From Chaenocephalus aceratus (taxonomy: Eukaryota > Chordata > Actinopteri > Perciformes > Channichthyidae), in NCBI GenBank assembly GCA_023974075.1, contig JAMFTG010000310.1, positions 1 through 64,000 of the forward strand: a stretch of 64,000 nt of DNA. Reading direction: 5' to 3'. Positions 37,854 to 50,391 of this stretch are shown here, one piece after another. A program made the position numbers and the translations under genes. The stretch's first letter is position 1, and every line of letters begins with the position of its first letter. The notes below the pieces were generated by a model. That model saw only the letters and a list, made by a program, of their open reading frames with translations, was not told the origin of the DNA and searched no databases.

Positions 37854-38997
37854 ACGGAAGATGTTTTCTCAGTTATTAATAGAGGTTGTTGTGGACTCAA
37901 TTAGTTGGACATAGCGGAGAAAAGAGTTCGATTTCAGAATCCCTTTATTAATCTCACAGCGGGGAAACTTACAGTGTTACAGCAAATGTGGCAAAGCAGG
38001 TAAAAGAAGAAAAAGCATTAAATAAGAAATAAATAAAATCACACATTAGTAAATAAAAACAAATAAGTTAAACAACCATGGCTAAAACATGAGTAGCAGC
38101 AATTTAGGTAAAACTTAGTGACATAAATAGCATATTAAAGTATTGTGACCATTCTAAAAATATGTACTTTTTACATTAAAGTGATCATAGTACAATTGCA
38201 AATACTTATAGCTCTAATTAATCATATGCCATATATTACTGACTGTGCAAGATTTTCATCGATGTAACTACACTGTAGCTATGTTCGTTTGACAAATAAA
38301 GAACCTTGAACCTACTAGAAAATACTTTAAAAACATGTACTTTATTAAAACAATGACCTCATGGGACAATGAGCTCATGTGTCTTGAGTTTCTATAAAAA
38401 AGAAAATACGCTGGAAGATGTTTTTTCAGTTATTTTTAGGGGTTTGGAGAACTCAATTATAGTGGGAATAGAATTGTTAAAATAAAGATTTCTCACAATG
38501 TGGACTCTGTTTTATGTAGGAAGTTAAAAATAATATCTGTAATTCTCCCCCGCGGGTGAATAAAATACCTCCACTCGCCTCGAGGTTATAGCCTGTGTGC
38601 TCTAAATGTATTCACAACCAAAGCGAACCAATTCAACACATTTAATTGAGTTCATGTCAAGCATACTCAAGGCTCTAATATATGAGATGGCGGGAATTCA
38701 CTGCAGGTCTCTTAAATAAAAACAAGACCACATATTATTCTAATGCAATTGCTGAGTCTTGGGTAAAAGCCGAACATAAGGTGAAACACTTTCCAGGGGA
38801 AGCATTAGACTAATGTAATCCATCTGAGCAGCTCCTGGGACCGCGGCAGAAGATAACCAGGTTAGAGTGGCTGACAATTGGCCTGGAGGGAAGGAACCTG
38901 CAGGATAAACAGCGCTGCAGCCGCACCGTCACATCAGCTGTTCCTCCTGTCGTTAGGGATAATGAGTTCAGGCTCTCCGCACCACGATGGCTGTCAG

Positions 38998-39630
38998 CGC
39001 CGCGTCCACACAAACAAGCGTCGGAAGCGTCGACAACTCCAATCTGCCCATTCACTTTCAATGGGGTGACGTCACGTAGCCTCGCTTTTTCGCCGAACTG
39101 GATTGTGGGTAGCAGAGCAGTCCGTCTCCGCCGTCTCCGGCGTCAGAAGTTGAACAATGTTCAACTTCTGACGCCGGAGACGCCGGAGTAGCCAGCGCCA
39201 GCCAATCAAATCCCGTTTCGGAAAATCTGACAGCTCAAGCCGTAGCCAATCAAACCGCATCTAAGCTGGGAGAGATATCCCGCCGTTCATTTCTATATTT
39301 CAAAAAAAGTTGGAGGAGAAACTAATCGCCGTAGCGAATCACCCGGTTTTGTATGACCAGACCCTCTTCACCTACCGGGATACAAACCGGAGGAACCAGG
39401 CATGGAGGGAGGTGGCAGAGGCAGTGGGGGAAACTGGTAGGGTTTCGCCTGTTTGAGGAGTTTATATATATATATATTGCTCCCATAAAATCCCCGGGGT
39501 TTTTTGCTTTGTATGTCGGGGGCGGGAGATTCATGTGATTGGTTGTTGGTCGTGCTGCTTGAATAAAATCCCCAAGCTCCAGACACGCCCAGCTCCAAGA
39601 TTTTTTTTAAGCTGTAGTGTGGACGCTCCG
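38998..39630 (+). mobile_element. PIF/Harbinger-like non-autonomous element with MADF fragment (copy 2)
   Basis: The same family as 14046-14692, inverted. The right end CTGTAGTGTGGACGCTCCG is followed by TAA. The left end (about 38998, CGCCGCGTCCACAC) is diverged and has no matching TAA. The plus strand at 39322-39456 encodes LIAVANHPVLYDQTLFTYRD, then TNRRNQAWREVAEAVGETG and a stop: the N-terminal half of a MADF domain (conserved HPxLYD, Tyr-x-Asp and Ala-Trp). The 51-bp palindrome at 39132-39182 occupies the same place as in copy 1 with different arm sequence. It sits in the last intron of sema5b. Confidence 0.75.
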
Positions 39631-39633
39631 TAA

Positions 39634-42600
39634 CAGCCAGAGGCAGCAGGCTCAGGATCCGAAACAAAATGGAGGTGTTGTTGTGGTCACATGTTCCTGT
39701 CACGCTTTGGTTAAGACCTTTGATACTGGCAGGGTGACAGGTACTACGGTGGCCAGTTGGGTCATCGTTGGGTATGTTTCAGTATTATCCTCTCACTTTC
39801 AGCTGCTCTTCTTATTGATGAAACTGATCTATTAGACACCGTCTCAAATTGTAATGATTGTCTGTATTACTTCATGAATTCTCAACACAAGTATCTAAAG
39901 AATTGTACATGTATTTTTCAGTTAAAGAAGTTGTATACATTAAGAAAGATGGGACTATATGAAGCAGAATGTGAATAAGTCTATGTACTCTGGTCCTTCA
40001 TGTTTTTGATGTGATGTCTCCTCTGTATTTGCGGGTGCCATTGTTATTGTTGTTATTGTTATTATTATCATCATGTGTCGCTTTCCACCTTCTTCTCCAG
40101 TAGGACTCAGATGAGGGTGTTGCACTTTTCTTTTCCTTATACATGTGATGTTTTGGTGTTGTTTTGTTTCTTTCCGTTAACCGTCAAGTGGGAGATAAGT
40201 ATTTTTTTGTGTGTGTTTCTCTTAGTATCCTAAGATACTGTTATGTTTGTCTGTGAAAAAAAAAAATATTATTATGAAGGGCAGACCATCTATTTGTATT
40301 TATTTGTTTTTTTTAGAAAGGGGCAGGTCACATAAGATGTTATTCTTCTCCCTGCTCCTTTGCGCTCAATGGTGGAGTCATGTTTTATGGCAATTGTTGT
40401 ACATTTGGTTTTGCGTACCATGAGCGGGACAAATAAAAATGAATTGAATTCTACTCAACAGACTGCACGTGGTTTGTCCTCGTTTGTCATGCTTTGCTTT
40501 CTGTTATTTTGAAGGGGGTTTATCCTAATAAATACATTTCTAAATATAGTTATTTCAAATATACTGGCGAAACACAGTTATGAAACAGCCTCACGGTGAC
40601 AGTTGGCCATCTTTATAATCCCCGAACTTCAACAAGCGCTCAGGACCCAACAGTGTGTATAATTTTTTTAGAGTCTGTATTTTCCCTTAAAGTCAACTTT
40701 ATTGTCAATCTTTTCAGTTTGTGTGTACAGACAGATCGAAATACCGTTCCCACAATCCCGAATACAAATATATATAAAAATATGTATATCCTATAATCAA
40801 CAGACACATTTATACATAGGCACACATTAAGACCTAAATAAAAGCAATATGTTTCCCTGTGTTTTGAGATCTTGCATTGTTGTTTAGTTTAGTATACAAA
40901 TGAAACAAAAGATGATACAGACATGATACAGTACTATACAAATGAATGCAATAACAAAACGAAATATGTAATTAATAATTGAATAATCTGTAGTGTCATT
41001 GTCTGATATCAATAAACAACAAAGCTTTAGCTAATTACACGTCCGAAAAGGGGTCGGAAGAAGTGTACACTTATTTAATCCGACCCCTTCTCCCTTTTTT
41101 TTTTTCTTTTTTACATCTTAATATAATGTTAATATACAATATCAATGTATACTTTAACCTTGAATAATTTATATAATCATTCATATAATATATACAGGCA
41201 AGTGTGTTTATTGTTAGAAATTAAAATCAATGTTGATATGGCGTAATTTGAATTAAATACACTATTTAATTTAAAATCAGTTTTATTCTGAAAAACCGAA
41301 AGTTCACACTAACTATTAACGTAATACTTTTATTCTGAAAATTATTCACTTCCGGTTAGCATTAGCATGTGGCGAAATGCTACATTTTCAAACCGTGAAT
41401 CAAAGGTGAAATGACATGTGGTGTTGTACACTGAGCACACTGGGTTTAGCACTCATTTATTGCCGCTGAATAACGTTTATTAGGGAATGTTTAAATAACC
41501 ACAGACACCAGAATGATGTAATTTAACAACAGAAAAAGGCAGGAATTGCATTGGACCCGCCCCCCGACGACGCCGGCCAATAGGAGAAGACCTCAGATGA
41601 TAACAGGAAGAGCAAGCCAAGAATTGACCTCTTCCTCCTGCTGACCTGGACTGACCGGTCGGATGAGGAGAGCGCTCCACTTGCACATTTCATTTTGTAC
41701 ACCACCGCATATTTTGTGTAATTAAATGCTGTTAACTTTTATAAGCTTCCCTTGACTCTTTTCAGTCTCTCCTGCCTTCAGGGTCTTGAATACATAAAAC
41801 ATTATGCAGCGCTTTTTGAAAACCTTGCCCTTTTTTTCTCAAGTTGGTGGAGATGTTTCCAGAAGTTTTTTTTTTTTTTTTATATTCGTATAGTTTCTAA
41901 AGCTGCCTACCTCATAAATCATTGCCGGCACACACTTGAGCCAGATGTGTTCAGACAGAAGAAAGCCGACGGATAACCTAGTCGTACTGACGAAACAAGG
42001 CCTCACAGTGACAGTTGGCCATTATTAGCTTATTCGTTATTCTCGCGTCCAGGAGAGAAGTTTAGGATAAATGAGACCAATGGAGTCTCAGGCATAAGTT
42101 TCCAATGGTTACTTTAATTAAAAATATGGCGCGGTAATGAATCAGACGGAAGGCAGTCAGTGGAGGAGAGGGATGTAAAAAGCTCCCTCTCTGTGGTCGG
42201 CCGATCAGAAGAGAGCCCACAAGCATCCGTCCTTCCCGCTGCTGGCTGTTCGCTCCTCCTCTCTGGGGGCTGTGGTGACGTAGAAGACTTCCCCCTCGTT
42301 CTTCTGTGTCCGATATCGCGTTAAACGAGGATTTCGACATTCATTGCTTACTGCCACATGCCTTTTCTCCTCCTTATCTCTTTCATAACTGTAATACATG
42401 TTAACGGCGTCAATAGCCACTTTAATGATTACTAATGGACGGTAGTCCCGGATGTCGTCATGAAGGATTTTCAGAATAAAAGCTTGTATTGAGAACTTCC
42501 GTTTTTTTCCAGATAAAATAGCATTTCAACTGACGGTATGTTGAAGATACATTATGCCATAAAACATTGATTTAATTTCTACACACCATGTTGGTATATA

Positions 42601-43391
42601 ATCCCCAAACGTTTGTTGATCCCCCGAACGTCAACAAGCGCTCAGGTCCAACAGTGTGCATCTTTTTTAGTGTTTTGAGCTTCTTGCAGCGTTGTGTTTT
42701 GTGACCCTGCGCATGTTTCATCAAGTTGGTGAGGATGTGTAATCATTTCTATGTCTTTGGTACATTTGTGTTTCATATTCGTATCGTTTCTAAAGCTGCA
42801 GCGCGTTCTCTTCATGGAACGTTTGGGCCGTTGTAGCGCCTTTGCACATGTCGGCCACTTCATAAATCAATGCCGGCACACACTTAATGTGTTCAGACAG
42901 AAAGAAAGCAGGAGTTAACATGTACTGTAATACAAAATGTCCAATTTGAAAAATAGTGGTGATTACTTGTGTCAAATCACATAAACAACAGGCACATGCT
43001 CTACTACAAGGAAACGGAGCAGTATCAGCAGGACGAAGCATCCTTGGGAGGGTCCTTGACCTTTGAATTAAATGAATTACTTTGCTGCTTCTGAGACGTG
43101 GAATATTTTTATTAGATTTGAACTTTGGGAAAATATATGGCTGTTGCCCAGTCCTGAGAAAAAAGTGTCTGTTGTCGGATTAGCCAAATCTAATTTACTT
43201 AAATCAGTGATTCGTACGTGCACTTATAGAATTATTGGAGCTTTCTTTGCAAACTGAGATAGTTGTGACAAATATCAAACTAACTTTGGTTCGGGTTATT
43301 AAAATGTGATTTATTTGGACACTATTATCACCAGTGTAACGAGATTCACTGTAATCACATACACATTTTCAGTAACACAGTAATGTACAAC
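39634..43391. other. sema5b last intron: old repeats, no exon seen
   Basis: LINE-like 3' tails are suggested at about 40330-40455 (ends AAAAATGAATTGAATT) and 40680-41110 (CAACTTTATTGTCAAT, then a CCGACCCCTTCTCCC tail). A duplicated segment appears at about 41800-41975 and 42690-42905 (shared GTTTCTAAAGCTGC and AATCATTGCCGGCACACACTT-like blocks). Another appears at 40590-40650, 41995-42025 and 42610-42660 (AACAAGCGCTCAGG, GTGACAGTTGGCCAT). None was assigned to a named family. Confidence 0.4.
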
Positions 43392-43937
43392 CAGTCTCAC
43401 GGCATTTCGTGTTATAGTCACGAAATTAATTTAATCTGTTCACCAACACGATTTTTGCATTTTTTTCGTGTCACACAGAACGATTTTAAAAGCAATGTAT
43501 TTCTATCGGTAGTGTGTTTCGTGCCTGCACCACGTCTTTTTGTCCGGTTCGGGTCTTGGAAGACCGAAGCTGTGTGGGTTCATAAAAAACATGTTCTTAC
43601 TCAATATCTTACCCTAAGCCTATCCCTTTTATTTTAAATTGTATAATGTCTGAGTTTTCTTGCCGTCAGTGAGGAAAAGAAATGGCTCAGAGCCTCAGAA
43701 TACTGACATCTGTATTTTTTGTCATCTTTTTTTCCTTCTAATTTGTTATTTGGTGCAGGCACGAAACATACTACCAATAGAAATACATTGCTTCTAAAAT
43801 CGTTCTGTGTCAGAATACTGAAATCTGTAATTTTAAAAATGTGTTTTTCTATCTAATTTGTTATTATTTACTTTGGCGAAATCGTGTTGGTGAACACGAA
43901 TCAATAGATGAATTTCGTGACTATAACACGAAATGCG
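43392..43937. mobile_element. DNA element with long inverted ends (CAGTCTCACGG family), copy 1
   Basis: The left end CAGTCTCACGGCATTTCGTG and a right end that mirrors it from TCGTGTTATAGTCACGAAAT inward; the last bases on the right are lost. Inner inverted blocks (GTTTCGTGCCTGCACCA at about 43513 and its mirror at 43755) bracket a short centre. A second copy lies at 62747. Confidence 0.75.
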
Positions 43938-44036
43938 TTGTAATGCAACGCGTCACTGTTATACATTCAGTAATCACACTACAGTTACTAACATTGCGCG
44001 AAAAAATTACTAGATTCTCCCTTTGACAGACGAGAG

Positions 44037-44404
44037 CAGGGGTTCCCAACCTTTATTCCCAAGAGCCCCCCCAAAATGACTCCTGTTGGAAGTTGCCCCC
44101 CCCCCCCCCTTTAATATTAATGCCTTTAATACTAACTTGTATTTTTATTAAAAATTAATTAGTTCAATTATTTTTTATATTTTATTGAAATGCAGAGACA
44201 AGGCCTTTTAGTGACAATCATGCATTGCTTTACAGTTATATGTTAAAAAAAAGAAAGTCTAAATATGATATTTGGTCCTCAAATCATCTGAGGCCTGGCG
44301 CCCCCCCTGCGATCTTTGGCGCCCCCTGCATCTTGGCGCCCCCCAGCGATCTTTGGCTCCGCCCCTGCGATCTTTGGCGCCCCCCCAGGTTTGGGAACCA
44401 CTGC
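44037..44404. mobile_element. hAT MITE (CAGGGGTTCCCAACC type)
   Basis: The left end CAGGGGTTCCCAACCT and right end GGTTTGGGAACCACTG are the classic inverted ends of vertebrate Charlie-like hAT elements. The right half has several copies of a CGATCTTTGGCGCCCCC motif. No clear target duplication was seen. Confidence 0.75.
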
Positions 44405-44590
44405 TCTAGAAGGCCCGCTAGTTAACTGGCTCGAGGCAGAGGATCTAGAGTGCGACGAAGCAATTCATGCCGTTTATTGTTTTTCACGTTGAAATGCAAG
44501 TGCATCAGTGAAGATGAAGTTGTAGCGGAATCGTTGTGAGTGCCTTTTCAGACGACAATTCAGTGAAAGAACGGACATTATAATGCCGCG

Positions 44591-44613
44591 GAGGGGGGGG
44601 GGGGGGGGGGGGG
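44591..44613. repeat. Poly-G run of about 20 bases
   Basis: Long homopolymer run; its exact length is likely to be uncertain in any assembly. Confidence 0.9.
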
Positions 44614-44689
44614 TTGTGTGTGGTTGTGTCTACAGAAGGTCCCAGTTGTGATAGACACGGTTCGCCACTGGAACGCATCAGCAATGTGA

Positions 44690-44860
44690 CAGAGCCGCAG
44701 CATAGCGAGGCAGAGGCAGGAAGACCCGGCAGCTTAAATAGAGCGGCAAGTTAAGGAGCTTGTGTTTGGTCGGTTGTCAGAGAGACGCGTCACGTGTTAA
44801 TGTTTCATTGGTGCTCGAGTTGACTTCCTGAACCAGCTCGCAGGCTTCACCCCATATGTG
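44690..44860 (-). mobile_element. Solitary arm of the 19.4-21.6 kb composite element
   Basis: Same orientation as the right arm at 21465-21625 (shared GAGGCAGAGGCAGGAAGACC and TGAACCAGCTCGCAGGC). No partner arm is nearby. Confidence 0.75.
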
Positions 44861-45544
44861 TGCACATGTAGGCCTGAGTTAGAAGTGTTGGCTTTAGGCT
44901 GTTGCTGAGTAACACAAAAGTAATAATGTACAACTTTATGCAGAGAGTAAAGAAGTAATATATTACTTTTTGTTTTAAATAAATGAGTAACAACCCCATC
45001 ACTGATTATCACACACACAACCAATCAACCAAGAGCAAACAATGAAAGTTGTGGAGAGGCTGAAAAACTGCACTTAAAGTCGATAAGCCTCGGGGAACAT
45101 AGTTTCTTGACTCTCTGTAAATGTGAATGCACAGTAGAGCGATAGCAGTGGGAGGTCGAGGCCTTACTAATGCGTCGGAAGCTAATGGGGCCCATTAATA
45201 AGGATTTGGTGTAACGGCTTGAAGCCTATAGGTTCTGTGTGGAATGAAGATGAACGGTAATTCATCTTCCGCGGTCGGCGCTCCATTGAGATAAATGCCT
45301 GAATAAAGACTCTAAATAAAACATGAATCACATCGCCCTTGAATCTTCAGCGTGAACATTGTGTGTGTTTGTGTGTGTGAGCAACATCCATGTTGTGTTG
45401 TTCTTATGTACACTTTTGACATGTCGATAGACCGTTTTGGCAGTACTTTGTATTTATTACATGTGTTGCATTGTTGGAGGAGCTCAGGGTCAGAAGAATT
45501 TCATTGCCATTTCTACACTGTAGCTTTGAGCACATGACAATGAA

Positions 45545-46480
45545 TTGATAAATCTATCGATTAGATTTATGATTAGAAAATGATAAAAGTAGGGCAGACA
45601 TGTGGAGATTATCCGGCTGAACAAAACGTGCATTTATCAAAACAGGCGGCAGACACCCTATCCGTTTTTAAGAATGCGCTTAAGACCTTCCTTTTTGATA
45701 AAGCTTATAGTTAGGGCTGATTAGATTCAGCCCCTAGTTTTGCTGCTATAGGCTTAGTTTTGTCGGGGGACATCTTACTTCTTCCTTCTCTCTGTCTGTA
45801 CCTGTGTACTCTCATCTTCCGAATAACCCAGCTTCCCCAAATGTCTTTTGGTGTCTATATACGCCGGGATCCTGAGTCCTGAGTCCTGGACTTCGAGTCG
45901 TGGCTGAACCTGTCTCTGTGGTCCTGCCTGACTCTCACCATACTACTACTTCCTCCCCACAGGATTGTTGACATCCTTGTGGATTCATCTCCTTATTATC
46001 CACACATGCATTTCCAAACAGTTGGTCTACCTATGTTGTAAATGTATTATCTTTTCGGCATCTATTGCACGTCCTGTCCGTCCTGGGAGAGGGATCCTCC
46101 TCTGCTGCTCTCCCTGAGGTTTTCTCCCATGTTCCCCTTAAACTGTGGGGTTTTCTCTGGAAGTTTGTTCCTTGTACGATGTGAGGGTCTAAGGACAGAG
46201 GGTCTAAGGACCGAGGGTCTAAGGACGAGGGTCTAAGGACAGAGGGTCTAAGGACAGAGGGTGTCGTATTGTCATACTGATATTCTGTACACACTGTGAA
46301 GTCCACTGAGACAAATGTAACATCTGTGACATTGGGCTATAAATAAACATTGATGATTGATTGAGGTTCGTTTTCCACAGATCTTATTTTTTACAATATT
46401 CCTAAACCCTATGGAGAAATCGCATTGTGTTTCTGTCGAGGGAACCCTTGCGCAGCTCTCTTCCGGGTCGGCCTACAACA
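45545..46480 (-). mobile_element. Older repeat copy split by a LINE insertion
   Basis: 45545-45645 and 46363-46480 together form one inverted copy of the family seen at 6815-6990 and 22560-22740. In the uninterrupted copies TATCAAACAG is followed directly by GTTCGTT, while here a LINE fragment separates them. Confidence 0.8.
45646..46362 (+). mobile_element. 5'-truncated non-LTR retrotransposon (LINE) with ORF2 C terminus
   Basis: 45646-45714 encodes AADTLSVFKNALKTFLFDKA then YS and a stop, the extreme C terminus of a LINE ORF2 (conserved FKNxLKTFLFDKAY). A typical fish LINE 3' UTR follows, including GTCCTGGGAGAGGGATCC, TCCCTGAGGTTTTCTCCC and five copies of a GGGTCTAAGGACAGA unit at 46186-46262. 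It ends in ATTGGGCTATAAATAAACAT and a TGATTGAT tail. The reverse transcriptase and endonuclease domains are missing, as in most LINE copies. The exact clade is uncertain. Confidence 0.85.
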
Positions 46481-46534
46481 AATACGTCATCCCTGCATCA
46501 CCCTGCAGAATTGAAATGTTAGATTTTCTTATAC

Positions 46535-46740
46535 CTTGAACTCCATGGGTGTGTACTTCTCGTTCTTTGGCGTGGTGTTGCCCTTGTAGTTGAGGTGGTT
46601 GGGGGTGGTGGGGTGGATGACGGCTGACTCCTGCGAAGGCTTATGGAAGCGCTGACAGTAGACATAGATCAGGAAGGACAGAAGCCCCGCCCCCAGGAAA
46701 CAGGAAACTCCAGTGGCGATCAGGTGGATGGAGGTGAACG
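46535..46740 (-). CDS. sema5b: sema5b transmembrane and proximal cytoplasmic exon
   Basis: This exon carries the single membrane span and the start of the cytoplasmic tail of semaphorin 5B. After a TCTCCCAG acceptor, with one G carried over, it reads AFTSIHLIATGVSCFLGAGL, then LSFLIYVYCQRF. That is a hydrophobic stretch of about 22 residues ended by Cys-Gln-Arg, which acts as the stop-transfer. The tail continues with SQESAVIHPTTPNHLNYKG and TPKNEKYTPMEFK. These tail motifs are those of SEMA5B. SEMA5A has a different tail, so I call 5B rather than 5A. The exon is 206 bp (2 bases plus 68 codons) with no lesion, and ends AAG/gtataag in phase 0. The intron to the last exon is 9.1 kb. Which teleost duplicate (5ba or 5bb) it is cannot be decided here. 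Confidence 0.95.
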
Positions 46741-46862
46741 CTGGGAGAAGAAGACGCGTGGGAGTGTTAAGATATGTTTCACATCCTGGTGCGAAAACGT
46801 TCATCCCACATTACTGGCTTTATGTCAAACATCCAATACAATGTCATTCTGAATTAGGTTAA

Positions 46863-49640
46863 AGAGGCCATTTTAACGTTTTTCTGGGTTTTCTCTGTAG
46901 TGTGTTCTATACGTTTTAGTGCACGTAAATAGTCTACAAAGGCTAAAATCCCTGTGTTTCTCTTCCACACACACCTGTGCTCCCCTAACCCCACCAACGC
47001 ACTAGTCCACTGCGCCACAGCCTCCCCACAACAAAGTGACATCACTATGTAACACCCACGCTTCTCATGGCTAGCGCTCCAACACATTGTACGTGATAGG
47101 CTAAGGGGCGGGACATCTCTAAGCGGTTGACCAATCACAACAGAGCCGGCCAGCTAACCAATCAGAGCAGACTGGGCTCTAGTTTCAGACAGAGGGTGAA
47201 AAGAGGTGCTGCAGCACATGAGAAAAATAAAGAGCTTTTGAACACTAAAGCATGGAGACATGTAGAGACACTACATACTGATATACACCTGAACATCAGG
47301 CAGGAGAGGACTCTTTAAAGTAGAGACACTACATACTGATATACACCTGAAACATCAGCTAGGAGAGGACTCTTTAAAGTAGAGACACTACATACTGATA
47401 TACACCTGAACATCAGCAGGAGAGGACTCTTTAAAGTAGAGACACTACATACTGATATACACCTGAACATCAGCAGGAGAGGACTCTTTAAAGTAGAGAC
47501 ACTACATACTGACATACACCTGAACATCAGCAGGAGAGGACTCTTTAAAGTAGAGACACTACATACTGATATACACCTGAACATCAGCAGGAGAGGACTC
47601 TTTAAAGTAGAGACACTACATACTGATATACACCTGAACATCAGCAGGAGAGGACTCTTTAAAGTAGAGACACTACATACTAATATACACCTGAACATCA
47701 GCAGGAGAGGACTCTTTAAAGTAGAGACACTACATACTGATATACACCTGAACATCAGCAGGAGAGGACTCTTTAAAGTAGAGACACTACATATGATATA
47801 CACCTGAACATCAGCAGGAGAGGACTCTTTAAAGTAGAGACACTACATACTGATATACACCTGAACATCAGCAGGAGAGGACTCTTTAAAGTAGAGACAC
47901 TACATACTGATATACACCTGAACATCATCAGGAGAGGACTCTTTAAAGTAGAGCACTACAAACTGATATACACCTGAACATCAGCAGGAGAGGACTCTTT
48001 AAAGTAGAGACACTACATACTGATATACACCTGAACATCAGCAGGAGAGGACTCTTTAAAGTAGAGACACTACATGCTGATACACCTGAACATCAGCAGG
48101 AGAGGACTCTTAAAGTAGAGACACTACATACTGATATACACCTGAACATCAGCAGGAGAGGACTCTTTAAAGTAGAGACACTACATACTGATATCCACCT
48201 TGAACATCAGCAGGAGAGGACTCTTTAAAGTAGAGACACTACATACTGATATACACCTGAACATCAGCAGGAGAGGACTCTTTAAAGTAGAGACACTACA
48301 TGCTGATATACACCTGAACATCAGCAGGAGAGGACTCTTTAAAGTAGAGACACTACATACTGATATACACCTGAACATCAGCAGGAGAGGACTCTTTAAA
48401 GTAGAGACACTACATGCTGATATACACCTGAACATCAGCAGGAGAGGACTCTTTAAAGTAGAGACACTACATACTGATATACACCTGAACATCAGCAGGA
48501 GAGGACTCTTTAAGTAGAGACACTACATGCTGATATACACCTGAACATCAGCAGGAGAGGACTCTTTAAAGTAGAGACACTACATACTGATATACACCTG
48601 AACATCAGCAGGAGAGGACTCTTTAAAGTAGAGACACTACATATGATATACACCTGAACATCAGCAGGAGAGGACTCTTTAAAGTAGAGACACTACATAC
48701 TAATATACACCTGAACATCAGCAGGAGAGGACTCTTTAAAGTAGAGACACTACATATTGATATACACCTGAACATCAGCAGGAGAGGACTCTTTAAAGTA
48801 GAGACACTACATGATATACACCTGAACATCAACAGGAGAGGACTCTTTAAAGTAGAGACACTACATACTGATATACACCTGAACATCAGCAGGAGAGGAC
48901 TCTTAAAGTAGAGACACTACATACTGATATACACCTGAACAGCAGCAGGAGAGGACTCTTTAAAGTAGAGACACTACAGACTGATATACACCTGAACATC
49001 AGCAGGAGAGGACTCTTTAAAGTAGAGACACTACATACTGATATACACCTGAACATCAGCAGGAGAGGACTCTTTAAAGTAGAGACACTACATACTGATA
49101 TACACCTGAACATCAGCAGGAGAGGACTCTTTAAAGTAGAGACACTACATACTGATATACCCTGAACATCATCAGGAGAGGACTCTTTAAAGTAGACACT
49201 ACAAACTGATATACACCTGAACATCAGCAGGAGAGGACTCTTTAAAGTAGAGACACTACATACTGATATACACCTGACATCAGCAGGAGAGGACTCTTTA
49301 AAGTAGAGACACTACATGCTGATATACACCTGAACATCAGCAGGAGAGGACTCTTTAAAGTAGAGACACTACATACTGATATACACCTGAACATCAGCAG
49401 GAGAGGACTCTTTAAAGTAGAGACACTACATGCTGATATACACCTGAACATCAGCAGGAGAGGACTCTTTAAAGTAGAGACACTACATACTGATATACAC
49501 CTGAACATCAGCAGGAGAGGACTCTTTAAAGTAGAGACACTACATGCTGATATACACCTGAACATCAGCAGGAGAGGACTCTTTAAAGTAGAGACACTAC
49601 ATACTGATATACACCTGGAAATGATGAGAATAGAGCCCCT
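46863..49640 (-). mobile_element. TTAA-flanked Kolobok-like element containing 57-bp array C
   Basis: Left end AGAGGCCATT and right end reverse-complemented AGGGGCTCTATT, each bordered by TTAA (46859-46862 and 49641-49644). It is the most complete copy of the 57-bp-array element: a non-array body (46863-47261, containing CCAATCAGAGCAGACTGGG), then the array, then a short right flank. The end similarity is short, so the superfamily is tentative. Confidence 0.55.
47262..49616 (-). repeat. 57-bp minisatellite, array C (about 41 copies)
   Basis: The same unit as arrays A and B, with many more single-base insertions and deletions (for example near 47299, 47352, 47794, 47954, 48108, 48512, 48900 and 49160). 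Frames therefore break often. An alternating CATACTG/CATGCTG variant marks a two-unit periodicity around 48.2-48.5 and 49.3-49.6 kb. Located in a sema5b intron. Confidence 0.96.
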
Positions 49641-50070
49641 TTAAGACACATTTTAAACAGGCAGAGCAAAGGCTCCTAACGTAGGGGTGTTGGTGGGGAA
49701 ATCAATCCATTTAAGAATCTCAATTCCTATATTCAATGCTGAATGACAGAGAATACTGAGGCTTTACTCAGGACTGTACTTTTGGCTTTGTACTTCCTGT
49801 CGGTCATTTTGGTTTCATACAGGGTTGTGAAAATAATCTTTAGTTTGCACATGAGTCTCAAAACGTTTTTTTTAAAGATGGACAAGTTGTGGCCCGTCCC
49901 GGTGACACTGTAGTGTACATACCTTTGTTCTTGCTCCTCTGACAGACAGAGAAACACACGAACATGCACATATAATGCATGAACACACACATCGTGGACA
50001 CACACTGAGGACACATACAGGGACAACGTAGACATGCACAACAACGTGAGGCAGCTGTTCATCCACTCAC

Positions 50071-50115
50071 CTCCACAGTGTTGGTCCTTATCAAAACCAG
50101 ATGCAGGGAGAATGA
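50071..50115 (-). CDS. sema5b: sema5b 45-bp juxtamembrane exon
   Basis: A 45-bp exon between a TCTCTGCAG acceptor and a GGAG/gtgagt donor. Taking one G from the preceding exon it reads VILPASGFDKDQHCG and leaves one G for the next exon. This is the short linker between the last thrombospondin repeat and the membrane segment of SEMA5B, where the family has VILPAS followed by a Cys-Gly. The phase (1 in, 1 out) fits both neighbours exactly. It is too short to be found as an open reading frame and was recognised from sequence and splice sites. The introns on either side are about 3.7 and 3.3 kb. Confidence 0.88.
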
Positions 50116-50148
50116 CTGCAGAGAAGAGGAACACAGGGTCAGACACAA

Positions 50149-50185
50149 ACATGCACACACACATGCACACACACACACACACACT
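50149..50185. repeat. Short CA-rich tract
   Basis: ACACAC stretches interrupted by ATGC, next to the 45-bp sema5b exon on its upstream intron side. Confidence 0.85.
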
Positions 50186-50391
50186 CTCTGCAGACACAGA
50201 CATCCACAAACATCGAGGGGAGTTGACACATGCAGAAACAAAAACAGAGAATGAGAAGTGGTGTTAAAAATGTTGCGCAAACTGTCCATCGAGAGTTTTT
50301 CGGATCAGTGTATCGTTGGCCGTTTCGTCAGATTGAACCTCTCGATGCGGTTCAAGAGCCATACGTTACAGCTGCGACACAATAATGTAAA

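Noticed and set aside
37935..38060. LINE or SINE tail beginning CCCTTTATTAATCTCACAGC
   Set aside because: It looks like a fish retroposon end, but I could not define boundaries or a family, so it is not listed as a feature.
46535..46740. sema5a instead of sema5b
   Set aside because: The cytoplasmic tail motifs (HLNYKG, TPKNEKYTPMEFK, LQQTNVYTTTYYP) are those of SEMA5B; SEMA5A ends differently.
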